Notes under the pieces: model-generated
What the model saw: the letters and a program-made list of their open reading frames with translations, nothing else
Database searches by the model: none
What the model was told of the DNA's origin: nothing
Translations under genes and position numbers: made by a program
Shown: positions 20,142 to 29,235 of the stretch, one piece after another
How the letters are laid out: every line of letters begins with the position of its first letter
Position numbering within the stretch: position 1 is the stretch's first letter
Assembly: GCA_021324575.1 (NCBI GenBank)
Contig: JAJPIW010000011.1
Location: 30,507-94,506, forward strand
Direction: 5' to 3'
Source: Intrasporangiaceae bacterium
GTDB lineage: Bacteria; Actinomycetota; Actinomycetes; Actinomycetales; Dermatophilaceae
DNA: 64,000 bases

Positions 20142-22273
20142 GACGAGGCCCCGATCGACATCGACGGCGCAGACGGCTCAGCCTGCCCAGACGGCTCAGC
20201 CTGCCCGGCTCCAGCGGGTGACCCGGTCAGCGAGAGCGGCGTCGGGGCGGACGGCACGAGCGGCAGCGAGGCATGCACGCGACCGCCCCCAGCGGTGGGG
20301 CCAGCCTCGAACCGGCCGCCCAGCTCGGCGGCGCGCTCACGCATCGCGCCCATCCCGACCCCCGGCTGCCAGCCGCCGCCCGGCCGGCCGCCGCCCGGCC
20401 GGCCGTCGCCCGGCCGGCCGTCGTCGACGACCTCGACGTCCAACGTGTCACCACAGCGCAGCGTCACCTCGGCGCGCGAGGCGTCGGCGTGCCTGGCGAC
20501 GTTGGTGAGCGCCTCGGTCGCGATCCGGTATGCCGCGACCTCGAGCGCCGCCGGCAGGTGCGGGAGTGCGTCGGTCACCACGCGGACCGAGATCCGCGAC
20601 CCGTCGGGGCGGTAGGACAGCTCCTCGGCGCGCTGCCGGATGGCTTCGACGAGGCCGAGCTCGTCCAGGGCCGCAGGCCTCAGGTCGTCGACGACACGAC
20701 GCACGCTGTCCACCGCCTCCCGCGCCGTGACCCGGACTCTCCCCACGAGCTGGTCGGCTCGCGCGGGATCGGTGTCCCGCAGGTTGGCCGCCGCGTCCGC
20801 GGCGAGCGCCAACCCGGTGAGGGTCGGTCCGACACCGTCGTGGAGCGCACGCCGCAGCTGCCGCCGCTCCTCCTCCCGGGCCGAGACGATCCGTTCGCGA
20901 GAGGCCTGGACCTCAGCCGTGAGCACGGTCGCGTGCAGGGCGAGCGCGAGCGCGACCGACACCAGGTCCAGGGCCCGCCGGTCCGGCCCGGTCAGCGTCG
21001 CCTCCCCCGGACGCAGCCCGAGCCGGAGCAGGCCGACCACCTCCGTGCCGTGCAGCAGTGTCACGACCTCGTCGCGACCCTCGCTCTCCCCGCTCGAGCC
21101 GAGGAGCCGTCCACCCGGCGCCAGGACCGCGGCATACGGCATCCGCAGCGCCCTCGTGAGGGATGCGGCCACGTCGTCCAGCGAGCTCTCCGAGGCCGCG
21201 AGGTGCGGCGCGAGGGAGGAGACGATCCGTGCGGGGTCGCGGCGGTCGCCGTAGGTGACCCGGTCGACCAGACGCTGCAGTCTCGGCAGCAGCGGAGCGG
21301 CGGCGAGCGCGATGACGACGGTCGCGAGGACGGGCTGGCCGGTCCATCCCGACACGAGGCGGTCGAGGAGGGCGACGAGCACGACGTATGCCGCGAGGGC
21401 GAGCAGGGTGAGCAGCAGCCAGGTGAGCGCGCGGGAGATGACGAGCCGGATGTCGAGGAGCTGGTGCCGCACGATGGCGACGGTGATGGCCACCGGGACG
21501 ACCGGGATGACGAAGAGCACGAGGATCGGTGTCCCGGCGACGAAGGCCCACGGGGTGACCACGCCGATGACGACGACCGTGGCGCAGGCGAGCCAGAGGA
21601 TCTGGCTGCGCAGCGGCTCGACGGCGCGCCGGTAGCGCAGCACCAGCGCGGCGAGGGCGAGGCCGAGACAGACCAGGTTGCGCACCTCGGCGACCGTCCA
21701 CAGCGGCGCCAGCGAGCCGTAGCCCGACCAGGTGAGCAGGCCGAGGGGAAGGCCCGGCAGCGTGGGCGAGGGGTCGAGGACCATCTCGGCGACGAACAGC
21801 GGGCTGGTCACGGCGATGGCCACCGCGACCGGCCGCCACCGCGGCGAGGGCAGGTGGCCGTCGGGGAAGAGGAACAGGGCGAGGGGCAGGCACAGCCCGA
21901 TCGACCAGGGCCAGCACCACTGGAACGCCGTGACCGCGACCCGCTGCAGCCACTCGGGGTCAGCATGGGCCACCAGCAGCGCGGCAGTCGGCGCGGCGAC
22001 CGCACTGGCGAGATGACCCAGCCCGTCGGCGACGAGCAGCCAGCCCACGGCGTTGCCCGGCCGGTGGCGCGCTACGACGGCTCCGCAGAGCCCGAACGAC
22101 AGGCCCAGCACGGCGTTGCTCACGACGTAGGTGTCGACCGCGTCCCGCCAGGTCCAGCCGACCGAGAAGGCCAGCCAGACCACCATGACAGCCAGCACGA
22201 TGAGCACGACCCCCGCCGCCGACGCGACCGGCCGCCACCGCTCAGCCCGTCCCTCGTCGACCGCCGCGACCAT
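20138..22273 (-). CDS. Membrane sensor histidine kinase (HisKA_3 type)
   Basis: About 711 residues. The N-terminal half carries many hydrophobic segments (around eight predicted membrane helices, including MVVWLAFSVGW and LLVADGLGHLA), then a GAF-like region, then a NarX/LiaS-type dimerisation box, EEERRQLRRALHDGVGP, with the phosphoacceptor His, and an HATPase N-box EALTNVARHAD. A GRPGGGRPGGG insert interrupts the ATP-lid region, and the C-terminal tail holds a GQAEPSGQAEPS repeat. ATG 22273 is preceded by GAGG at 8 nt; ATG 22279 is two codons longer but too close to it. It is coupled to the response regulator at 19467-20141. Confidence 0.92.
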   Translation of the reverse strand: MVAAVDEGRAERWRPVASAAGVVLIVLAVMVVWLAFSVGWTWRDAVDTYVVSNAVLGLSFGLCGAVVARHRPGNAVGWLLVADGLGHLASAVAAPTAALLVAHADPEWLQRVAVTAFQWCWPWSIGLCLPLALFLFPDGHLPSPRWRPVAVAIAVTSPLFVAEMVLDPSPTLPGLPLGLLTWSGYGSLAPLWTVAEVRNLVCLGLALAALVLRYRRAVEPLRSQILWLACATVVVIGVVTPWAFVAGTPILVLFVIPVVPVAITVAIVRHQLLDIRLVISRALTWLLLTLLALAAYVVLVALLDRLVSGWTGQPVLATVVIALAAAPLLPRLQRLVDRVTYGDRRDPARIVSSLAPHLAASESSLDDVAASLTRALRMPYAAVLAPGGRLLGSSGESEGRDEVVTLLHGTEVVGLLRLGLRPGEATLTGPDRRALDLVSVALALALHATVLTAEVQASRERIVSAREEERRQLRRALHDGVGPTLTGLALAADAAANLRDTDPARADQLVGRVRVTAREAVDSVRRVVDDLRPAALDELGLVEAIRQRAEELSYRPDGSRISVRVVTDALPHLPAALEVAAYRIATEALTNVARHADASRAEVTLRCGDTLDVEVVDDGRPGDGRPGGGRPGGGWQPGVGMGAMRERAAELGGRFEAGPTAGGGRVHASLPLVPSAPTPLSLTGSPAGAGQAEPSGQAEPSAPSMSIGASS

Positions 22274-22438
22274 CGCCATGACCTCAGTGTGGAGCAGCGC
22301 CGTTCCCGGCGGCAGGGAATGCGTTCCCGACCGCCCGGGCAGGATCCCGCCGCTCCAAGGACCGCTGGCCCCGGTGCCGGGAGTGGCCCGACCCGCACGC
22401 TCGAAAGGTCGTTCCCGATCACTGCTCAGGAGGAAACC

Positions 22439-22798
22439 ATGTACACCTCGATCACCCAGCGGGTCGGACTCGCCGTCCTCGGTCTGCTGTCCCTGGCCGA
22501 CGTCGTCGAGCCGCTCGTCACCGACGGGAAGACCCCGCCGATGGGCATCGCCCTCGTCGACTCCGCCCTCGGGGTCGTCTCGCTCATCGCCCTGGTACTG
22601 GCCGTGCGCGGCAGTCGCCGGGGCCTGCTCACTGTCGTCGGGCTGCGGCTGCTGTCGGCCCTCACGACGGTTCCGGCCTTCTTCGTGTCGGCCGTCCCCA
22701 CCCCGGTCGTGGCCATCAGCGCGGCACTCGTGGCGCTCACCATCGCGGCCGTCGTCGCCGTCCTCCGGCCGGCACACACCGTGGTGGTCGCATCATGA
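22439..22798 (+). CDS. Small four-helix membrane protein
   Basis: 119 residues, not recognised as a named family. Four hydrophobic segments are visible: VGLAVLGLLSLADVV, GVVSLIALVLAV, LLTVVGLRLLSALTTVPAFFV and VAISAALVALTIAAVVAVL. ATG 22439 has an excellent ribosome site, CAGGAGGAAACC. It is divergent from the histidine kinase and overlaps the next gene by ATGA, so the two form an operon that may be controlled by the adjacent two-component system. Confidence 0.8.
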   Translation: MYTSITQRVGLAVLGLLSLADVVEPLVTDGKTPPMGIALVDSALGVVSLIALVLAVRGSRRGLLTVVGLRLLSALTTVPAFFVSAVPTPVVAISAALVALTIAAVVAVLRPAHTVVVAS

Positions 22799-23475
22799 GC
22801 ACCGCCACCGTCATCCCGACGTCCGGGTCCACCACGCGTCGGTATGCCGGGCCGTCGCCTCTGGTCGCGTCGCTCGCCGTCGTGGGGGCGGCGTCGATCG
22901 CCGTCCTGCGGCTCCTCATGCCCTACGACACGGTCGACGGCCCGGCCGCCATCGTGCACAAGGTCTACGCGGACCCCGGCGCTCAGTCGCTCCTGCTGTG
23001 GCTGGCGTTCGGGTCGGCACTCACCCTCGTGCCCGGTGTCCTCGCCATCGGGCGCTGGGTGCGAACCGGTGCCCCCCGACTCACCGCCGTCGCGATGACC
23101 CTGCTCGTGGCCGGCTACCTCGCCCTGCCCACGCTCGACGGCACCGACCTCCTGCCGTGGCTCGGCCAGCACAGCGGCACGCGGGAGGCCACCGTCGCCA
23201 CGATGGCCGCGACGAGCCACCCCACCACGACCGCGGCGTCGATCGTCTTCGTCGTCGGCCACGTGCTCGGCACGATGCTGCTGGGCATCGCGATGTGGCG
23301 CAGTCGGAGTGTCCCCCGGTGGGCGGCGGTGGCCACGACCATCGCCCAGCCACTGCACTTCGTCTCGGCCGTGGTCATCACCAGCCACCCGCTCGACTTC
23401 GCGGCCTGGCTGCTCAACGCCGCCGGCTACGCGGCGGCTACCGTCGCCATCGCCCGAAACCGCTCGCGACACTAA
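22795..23475 (+). CDS. Integral membrane protein of unknown function
   Basis: 226 residues with about six hydrophobic segments (for example PLVASLAVVGAASIAVLRLL, LLLWLAFGSALTLVPGVLAIG, IVFVVGHVLGTMLLGIAMW and PLHFVSAVVITSHPLDFAAWLLNAAGY). The pattern resembles DUF4386-like membrane proteins but I do not claim the family. It overlaps the preceding small membrane gene by ATGA. Its TAA stop lies inside the first palindrome of the downstream PadR control region. Confidence 0.8.
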   Translation: MSTATVIPTSGSTTRRYAGPSPLVASLAVVGAASIAVLRLLMPYDTVDGPAAIVHKVYADPGAQSLLLWLAFGSALTLVPGVLAIGRWVRTGAPRLTAVAMTLLVAGYLALPTLDGTDLLPWLGQHSGTREATVATMAATSHPTTTAASIVFVVGHVLGTMLLGIAMWRSRSVPRWAAVATTIAQPLHFVSAVVITSHPLDFAAWLLNAAGYAAATVAIARNRSRH

Positions 23476-23522
23476 CTCGATCTAGATAGAGTTGGTCCCC
23501 GACAAACATCTACCTGTGTAGA
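23474..23522 (+). promoter_or_regulatory. Probable PadR operator pair
   Basis: Two inverted repeats lie just upstream of the PadR start. The first, 23474-23493, is AACTCGATCTAGATAGAGTT, a 20-bp palindrome with one mismatched pair. The second, 23509-23522, is TCTAC-CTGT-GTAGA. Both share the TCTA/TAGA half-site and are about 35 bp apart. PadR proteins bind such AT-rich dyads and repress their own operons. The second dyad ends 8 bp before the GTG start, so binding would block initiation. Confidence 0.75.
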
Positions 23523-23530
23523 GTTATCCC

Positions 23531-23869
23531 GTGCCCCGTCCCCGCGCCCTGTCGCAGCAAGCCCTCGCTGTCCTGGGGGCTCTCGCTGCAGACGCCGGCC
23601 GTTGGCGCCACGGCTATGACCTGGCGGCCGAGGTCGGCCTCAAGTCGGGCTCCCTCTACCCCTTGCTCATCCGGCTGGCCGAGCGCGGTCTGCTGGAGTC
23701 CGGCTGGGACGAGGCTCGGGGTGGCAAGCCGCCTCGCCACCTCTACCGGATCACGGCGGCGGGCACCGAGCAGGTCGCTGCGGCGCGGTCCGCCACGACT
23801 CGTCGACAGGCTGTGATCAATGCGGGTCGGACGCCACTTGGGCGAGCCCGCCTCGGTGGTGCCCGATGA
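23531..23869 (+). CDS. PadR-family transcriptional regulator
   Basis: 112 residues. The winged-helix signature reads LSQQALAVLGALAADAGRWRHGYDLAAEVGLKSGSLYPLLIRL, then the wing RGLLESGWDE...PPRHLYRITAAGTE. The C-terminal dimerisation helix is short, as in PadR subfamily 2. GTG 23531 immediately follows two palindromes (23474-23522), so autoregulation is likely. Its stop overlaps the next gene's ATG (ATGA), a standard PadR-plus-membrane-protein layout. Likely ligands are unknown. Confidence 0.93.
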   Translation: MPRPRALSQQALAVLGALAADAGRWRHGYDLAAEVGLKSGSLYPLLIRLAERGLLESGWDEARGGKPPRHLYRITAAGTEQVAAARSATTRRQAVINAGRTPLGRARLGGAR

Positions 23870-24693
23870 GCACCCGGCGAGACGGTCCGTCGGTTCTGGT
23901 CGCAGTCGCCAGCAGACTGCTGGCCCACGACGAGGTGGACTGGGCCCGGGCGATGACCGGCGAGCTCCCTCACGTCACCGGCCGTCTGGAACGCTGGCGC
24001 TTCGCCCTCGGCTGCGTCGGAACGGCTCTGTTCCTCCCCATGCGTCGCCCCGGCGTGGTCGGTCTGGTGGTCGGCCTGGCTGTGATGGACGCGGCCGAGG
24101 TCGCCTGGGCGCTGGCTCGCTTCGCCGGTCTGCGCACCGCCTTCGGCACCTGGGCGGCAGTCGCCGCCTGCGCCGCGGTCCTGCTTCTCTACGTGGTCGC
24201 CGGAGCTGCCCTCGCGCGGCGCCTGCACCGCGGCCCGACCGAGCCGACCCGCACCGCCCTGCTCGGCGGCCTGGTCGTCGCGCTCACCTGGGTCGGCCTG
24301 GGCGCAACCACGTCGACCGGCGCCACGGCATACGGGGGCCTGCCCATGCTCGTCGGCTTCCCGCTCGCCTGCCTCGCCATCGGGGCGGTCGGCACCCGGC
24401 GCGGTGGTTCCGCAGCCGGACGCCGGGGCGTGGCCCTCGCGGCAGTCGTCGCCGGACTGGGCTGCTTCCTGGTCTGGACGGGCGAGACGGTGGCCGGCAG
24501 CGGTCGCCCCTACGACCCCGGTCTGCTTCGTGACTTCCATACGAGCGGAGCCCCCGATCTGGCGACGTATGCCGTGAGCGACAGCCTCGGCTCGGCCATG
24601 ATGCTGCTGCTCGTCGTCCCGATGCTCACCCTCGTCCTGGGCCTGGTCGGCGCCTCGGTCACCGGGGCCGTGGTGAGGCACCGGGCCGCTTGA
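23866..24693 (+). CDS. PadR-coupled membrane protein
   Basis: 275 residues. The N-terminal cytoplasmic segment DWARAMTGELPHVTGRLERWRFALGC is characteristic of membrane proteins encoded beside PadR regulators. About seven hydrophobic helices follow, including VVGLVVGLAVMDAAEVAWAL, VAACAAVLLLYVVAGAAL and MMLLLVVPMLTLVLGLVGASVTGAVV. No catalytic motif is evident. Coupled to padR by ATGA and presumably the effector gene the repressor controls. Confidence 0.8.
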   Translation: MSTRRDGPSVLVAVASRLLAHDEVDWARAMTGELPHVTGRLERWRFALGCVGTALFLPMRRPGVVGLVVGLAVMDAAEVAWALARFAGLRTAFGTWAAVAACAAVLLLYVVAGAALARRLHRGPTEPTRTALLGGLVVALTWVGLGATTSTGATAYGGLPMLVGFPLACLAIGAVGTRRGGSAAGRRGVALAAVVAGLGCFLVWTGETVAGSGRPYDPGLLRDFHTSGAPDLATYAVSDSLGSAMMLLLVVPMLTLVLGLVGASVTGAVVRHRAA

Positions 24694-24744
24694 GCCGCCT
24701 CGTCGGGTGATCCGGGCGGCCGGCCCGGCGTGGAAGGATGACCG

Positions 24745-27300
24745 GTGATGCCCGCCGCCGACCCCAGCCGACTCGTTGCGGCGGGGAACACCGACGCCGA
24801 CACCCTGTACGACGACTTCACCGCCTGGGTGCAGCGGCAGGGGCTGACGCTCTACCCGCACCAGGACGAGGCGATCGTCTCCCTGCTCGCGGGCGACCAC
24901 GTCATCCTGGCCACGCCGACCGGCTCGGGGAAGTCGCTCGTGGCGACGGCAGCGATCTTCGCCGCACTGTCCACCGACCGGGTGTCGTTCTACACGGCCC
25001 CGATCAAGGCCCTCGTGAGCGAGAAGTTCTTCGCGATGTGCGAGGTGTTCGGTGCCGACAACGTGGGCCTCCTCACCGGCGACGCCGCGGTCAATGCCGA
25101 CGCCCCGATCATCTGCTGCACGGCGGAGGTTCTCGCCAACATCGCCCTGCGCGAGGGGCGCGACGCCGATGTCGGCCTCGTCGTCATGGACGAGTTCCAC
25201 TACTACTCCGAGCCGGACCGTGGCTGGGCCTGGCAGGTTCCGCTGCTCGAGCTGCCGGACGCCCAGTTCCTCCTCATGTCGGCGACCCTGGGCGACATGA
25301 CCCGCTTCGCCGACGACCTCGAGCGGCGCACCGGCACCGACGCGGTCATCGTCGACACCGCCGAGCGCCCGGTCCCGCTGACGTTCTCCTGGGCGGTGAC
25401 CCCGCTCCAGGACACCATCGAGGAGCTCGTCGAGTGGGGGCGCGTGCCCATGTACGTCGTCCACCAGACCCAGGCAGCCGCCGCCGACCACGCCAAGTCG
25501 CTCGCCACGACCAAGCTGGTCACGCCCGCCGAACGCGACGCGATCGCCGCCCGGATCGCCGACGTCCGGTTCTCCGCCGGCTTCGGCCGCACGCTGTCTC
25601 CTTTGCTGCGCAAGGGAATCGGCGTGCACCACGCCGGCATGCTGCCCCGCTACCGGCGGCTCGTCGAGCAGCTCGCACAGGAGGGACTGCTCAAGGTCAT
25701 CTGCGGCACCGACACCCTCGGTGTGGGCATCAACGTCCCGATCCGGACTGTCCTGTTCACCGCCCTGACCAAGTTCGACGGGTCCAAGGTGCGAGTCCTG
25801 CGGGTCCGGGAGTTCCGCCAGATCGCCGGGCGCGCCGGCCGAGCGGGCTACGACACAGAGGGCTACGTCGTCGTCCAGGCACCCGAGCACACCATCGAGA
25901 ACGCCCGGCGCCTCGCCAAGGCCGGCGACGACCCGGTCAAGGTCAAGCGGGTCCAGCGGGTGAAGCCCGCCGAGGGTTTCGTCGTGTGGACCGAGCAGAC
26001 CTTCGACAAGCTGACGACGGCCGACCCCGAGCCGCTCGTCTCGCGGATGAAGGTCGACAACGCGATGATCCTCAACGTCGTCGCCCGCCCGGGCAACGCC
26101 GTCACGGCCCTGTCCCGCCTCACCAGGGACAACGATGACAGCCCGGCGGGGCGAGCACGCCTGGCGCGCAGGGCGATCCGCCTGGGCCGGAGCCTCCTGG
26201 ACTCCGGTGTCCTCGTCCGGCTACCCGAGCCGGACCCGACCGGGCGCACGGTCGCCCTCACCGTCGACCTCCCCGCGGACTTCGCCCTCAACCAGCCACT
26301 GGCCCACTTCGCGCTCGCGGCCTTCGACGTCCTGGACACCGAGTCACCGACCCACGCCCTCGATGTCGTCTCGGTCGTCGAGGCCGTCCTCGAGCCGCCG
26401 CGACCGGTCCTCATGGCCCAGCAGTACGCCGCGCGCGGCGAGGCGGTCGCCGAGATGAAGGCCGACGGGATCGAGTACGAGGAGCGGATGGCGCTCCTGG
26501 AGGACGTCACCTGGCCGCAGCCGCTCGCGGAGCTGCTCGGCGCGGCATACGAGATCTACCGGCAGACCCACCCCTGGCTCCCCGAGGACGCCCTCGGCCC
26601 GAAGTCGATCGTGCGGGAGATGTGGGAGTCCGGGATGACCTTCACCGAGCTCGTCGCGCGCTACCAGCTGGCCCGGTCCGAGGGAGTCGTCCTGCGCTAC
26701 CTCACCGACGCCTACCGGACCCTGCGGCAGACCGTCCCCGACACGCACCACACCGACGAGCTGGGCGACATCATCGAGTGGCTCGGCGAGACAGTGCGGC
26801 AGACCGACTCCTCGCTGCTCGACGAGTGGGAGGCCCTCACCCACCCGACCGACCCCGGTGCGGTCGCGGAGGTCGTCTCGCACCATGATCCGACGCGCTC
26901 GACGCGGCCGGTCACCGCCAACGAGCGAGCCTTCCGCGCGATGGTCCGCGGGGCGATGTTCCGACGCGTCGAGCTGGCCGGGCGCGACGACGTCGACGGC
27001 CTGGCCCGGCTCGAGACGAGCGGTGGCCCGATGGACCGCGACGCCTGGGACGAGGCGCTGGGCGGCTACTGGGACGACCACGACCACATCGGCACCGACA
27101 CCGATGCCCGCGGCCCCCAGTTCTTCACGATCGTCCCGTATGCCGCGGACGCGGACGGGCCGCGGCGCTGGCTGGTGACCCAGACCCTGGCCGACCCGGC
27201 GCAGGACCACGACTGGGTCATCGAGGCCACCGTCGACCTCGATGCCAGCGACGAGGCCGGCGAGCCGGCCCTGACGACGACGGCGCTCCGCCGGCTCTGA
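24745..27300 (+). CDS. Ski2-like DEAD/DEAH helicase with DUF3516 domain
   Basis: 851 residues. The superfamily 2 core has Walker A ATPTGSGKS near residue 58, the DEAH-type box as MDEFHYY, motif III MSATLGD, and the C-terminal motifs VICGTDTLGVGINVPI and QIAGRAGRAGYD. From about residue 440 onward the protein matches DUF3516, an actinobacterial C-terminal extension of unknown role. It is probably an RNA or DNA helicase; substrate unknown. The start is GTG 24745 or ATG 24748, both served by GGAAGG. It converges on the MFS gene with only 5 bp between stops. Confidence 0.92.
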   Translation: MMPAADPSRLVAAGNTDADTLYDDFTAWVQRQGLTLYPHQDEAIVSLLAGDHVILATPTGSGKSLVATAAIFAALSTDRVSFYTAPIKALVSEKFFAMCEVFGADNVGLLTGDAAVNADAPIICCTAEVLANIALREGRDADVGLVVMDEFHYYSEPDRGWAWQVPLLELPDAQFLLMSATLGDMTRFADDLERRTGTDAVIVDTAERPVPLTFSWAVTPLQDTIEELVEWGRVPMYVVHQTQAAAADHAKSLATTKLVTPAERDAIAARIADVRFSAGFGRTLSPLLRKGIGVHHAGMLPRYRRLVEQLAQEGLLKVICGTDTLGVGINVPIRTVLFTALTKFDGSKVRVLRVREFRQIAGRAGRAGYDTEGYVVVQAPEHTIENARRLAKAGDDPVKVKRVQRVKPAEGFVVWTEQTFDKLTTADPEPLVSRMKVDNAMILNVVARPGNAVTALSRLTRDNDDSPAGRARLARRAIRLGRSLLDSGVLVRLPEPDPTGRTVALTVDLPADFALNQPLAHFALAAFDVLDTESPTHALDVVSVVEAVLEPPRPVLMAQQYAARGEAVAEMKADGIEYEERMALLEDVTWPQPLAELLGAAYEIYRQTHPWLPEDALGPKSIVREMWESGMTFTELVARYQLARSEGVVLRYLTDAYRTLRQTVPDTHHTDELGDIIEWLGETVRQTDSSLLDEWEALTHPTDPGAVAEVVSHHDPTRSTRPVTANERAFRAMVRGAMFRRVELAGRDDVDGLARLETSGGPMDRDAWDEALGGYWDDHDHIGTDTDARGPQFFTIVPYAADADGPRRWLVTQTLADPAQDHDWVIEATVDLDASDEAGEPALTTTALRRL

Positions 27301-27305
27301 CCCGG

Positions 27306-28754
27306 TCAGCTCTGGTCGAGCTCACGGGCCAGCCGGGCGCGGGAGGAGATCGCGCGCGGCGAGGTGACGACGAAGGCCAGCACGAGCAGCCCGGCCCCGC
27401 ACCCCAGCATGACCCACCACCCCACGTGGGAGGCCGAGGCGAGGGAGGTCCGCAGCGGCCCGGTGAGCGCGGCGAAGGTCACGGCCGGCAGGATCGCCAC
27501 CCCTAGGGAGGAGCCCGCCTGGCGGCTGGTCGAGGCGATCGCGGCCGCGACGCCCGCCTGCTGCCGCGGCATACCCGAGACGGCCGCGTTCGTGACCGGC
27601 GCGTTGAGCGAGCCGAACCCGATGCCGAAGACCAGGTAGGCCAGGCCCAGGTTGGCGATCGAGGTCGTCCCGGTCAACCGCAGGAGCAGGACGGCGCTGG
27701 CACCGACGCCCAGCCCGGCGATCACGAGCGGCAGCCGCGGGCCGCGACTCCCCACGATCCGCCCGGAGAACGGGGCCACCACGGCCGTCGCGACGGCCAT
27801 CGGCAGGGTCATCAGACCGGCCTCCAGCGGGGTGAACCCACGCACCTCCTGCAGGTACAGGGTGTTGAGGAAGAGGAAGCCACCCATCGCGCAGAACCCG
27901 AGGACGGCCCCGATAACGGACCCGCAGAACGGGATGCTGCGGAAGAAGCGCGGGTCGAGCAGCGGCTCGGCGCGGTGCCGCTCGACCACGACCAGACCGA
28001 CCGCGGAGGCGACGGCGGCGACGACGAGGAGCACGACGGTGGGCGACCCCCATCCCAGGTTGCGACCCTCGATGATCCCGTAGGTGAGCGTGGCGAGCAT
28101 GAGCACGATGAGCCCCTGCGCCAGCGGGTCGGGCCGGCGCGGCCGGTCGGCGCGCGACTCCGGCACGAACCGCGCGGTGAGGACGAGCGCGACGAGCACG
28201 ACAGGCAGGTTGACCCAGAAGATGGCCCGCCAGCCGAGGGAGGCGACGAGCACTCCGCCGACGACGGGACCCAGGGCCATGCCGAGCCCGACCACCCCGC
28301 CCCACACGCCGATCGCGCGGGCCCGCTCGCGCGGTTCGCGGAAGGTGTTGGTGATGATCGACATCGCCACCGGGTTGAGCATCGACCCGCCGACGGCCTG
28401 CACCATCCGGGCCCCGATGAGCTGTGTGGGCGACTGGGCCACCGAGCACAGGACCGACCCGACACCGAAGGCGACTAGCCCGATCTGGAAGACGCGGCGC
28501 CGTCCGACCCGGTCCGCGACCGAGCCGCCGAGCATGAGCAGGCTGGCCAGGACCACGGTGAAGGCGTCGACGACCCACTGCAGCTGGGTCGAGCTGGCGC
28601 CCAGGTCCCGGCCGATCGACGGCAGGGCGACGTTGGTCCCGAGCACGTCGATGCCGACGACGAACAGGCTGAGGCAGCAGATCCCGAGGATCAGCCGGCG
28701 ACGGGCGGCGGTGAGGCCCTGCACCGCCGGCGGCGACTCCTGCAGGGCGCTCAC
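27306..28754 (-). CDS. MFS drug-efflux transporter, DHA2 (EmrB/QacA) family
   Basis: 482 residues and about 14 hydrophobic segments. The DHA2 signatures include VGIDVLGTNVALPSIGRDL in helix 1, SVADRVGRRRVFQIG in the 2-3 loop, IGVWGGVVGLGMALGPVVGGVL (motif C of antiporters) and SRQAGSSLGVAI near the end. It likely exports hydrophobic drugs or dyes by proton antiport. GTG 28754 overlaps the marR stop (GTGA), so the two are one operon with MarR as the likely repressor. Confidence 0.93.
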   Translation of the reverse strand: MSALQESPPAVQGLTAARRRLILGICCLSLFVVGIDVLGTNVALPSIGRDLGASSTQLQWVVDAFTVVLASLLMLGGSVADRVGRRRVFQIGLVAFGVGSVLCSVAQSPTQLIGARMVQAVGGSMLNPVAMSIITNTFREPRERARAIGVWGGVVGLGMALGPVVGGVLVASLGWRAIFWVNLPVVLVALVLTARFVPESRADRPRRPDPLAQGLIVLMLATLTYGIIEGRNLGWGSPTVVLLVVAAVASAVGLVVVERHRAEPLLDPRFFRSIPFCGSVIGAVLGFCAMGGFLFLNTLYLQEVRGFTPLEAGLMTLPMAVATAVVAPFSGRIVGSRGPRLPLVIAGLGVGASAVLLLRLTGTTSIANLGLAYLVFGIGFGSLNAPVTNAAVSGMPRQQAGVAAAIASTSRQAGSSLGVAILPAVTFAALTGPLRTSLASASHVGWWVMLGCGAGLLVLAFVVTSPRAISSRARLARELDQS

Positions 28755-29185
28755 GCGTCGGCCCCGGCACGCATCTTGTCCACGAGCCGGAGCAGCTCAC
28801 GGCGCTCTCCCGCGTCCAGCGCGGCCACCAACGGCGGCACGACGTCGGTCGTCTCGCGCACGTCGGTGATGAGCTGTCGCCCGGCATCGGTGATGGCGAC
28901 GATCTTGCGCCGGCCGTCGTCCGGGCTGGTCTCGCGGCTGACCAGCCCACGCTGGAGCAGGTCACCGACGATCGCGGACATGGCCGAGGCGTCGACGCCC
29001 ATCAGGTCGGCCAGCTCCCGTTGGGACCGGGCGGTCCCTTCAAGGCGCCGCAGGGCGCGGAACCGGCTCCACGGCATACCGATCCGACCCTCGAACAGCT
29101 CCCGACCGGCGCCTTTGTGGTCCATGACGAGGGACATCAGGGCCAGCCAGACCGCCGCCGCGGTGGGACTTCTCCTTGTAGGCAT
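28751..29185 (-). CDS. MarR-family transcriptional regulator
   Basis: 144 residues. Winged-helix features are SRFRALRRLEGTARSQRELADLMGVDASAMSAIVGDLLQRGLVSRETSPDDGRRKIVAITDAG. The length is standard for MarR. ATG 29185 lies inside the first of two dyads at 29176-29206, so the protein very probably represses its own operon and the downstream efflux gene. The ligand is unknown but likely a substrate of the transporter. Confidence 0.94.
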   Translation of the reverse strand: MPTRRSPTAAAVWLALMSLVMDHKGAGRELFEGRIGMPWSRFRALRRLEGTARSQRELADLMGVDASAMSAIVGDLLQRGLVSRETSPDDGRRKIVAITDAGRQLITDVRETTDVVPPLVAALDAGERRELLRLVDKMRAGADA

Positions 29186-29206
29186 ACAACCATTGTATGA
29201 CTACAA
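29176..29206 (-). promoter_or_regulatory. Double MarR operator overlapping the start codon
   Basis: Two copies of TTGTA-N4-TACAA, at 29176-29189 and 29193-29206, separated by 3 bp. The copies are also near-perfect inverted repeats of each other, so the region has dyad symmetry at two scales. The marR start codon (29183-29185) sits within the first copy. This fits a leaderless or very short-leader transcript blocked directly by bound MarR. The GGCATAC heptamer in the first copy may be coincidental. Confidence 0.85.
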
Positions 29207-29235
29207 CCAATCTCCTCCCACACCGGGGCGAAGAC

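Noticed and set aside
20273..22798. 841-residue plus-strand open frame
   Set aside because: Shadow of the histidine kinase; only its last 119 codons from 22439, with a strong ribosome site, are a real gene.
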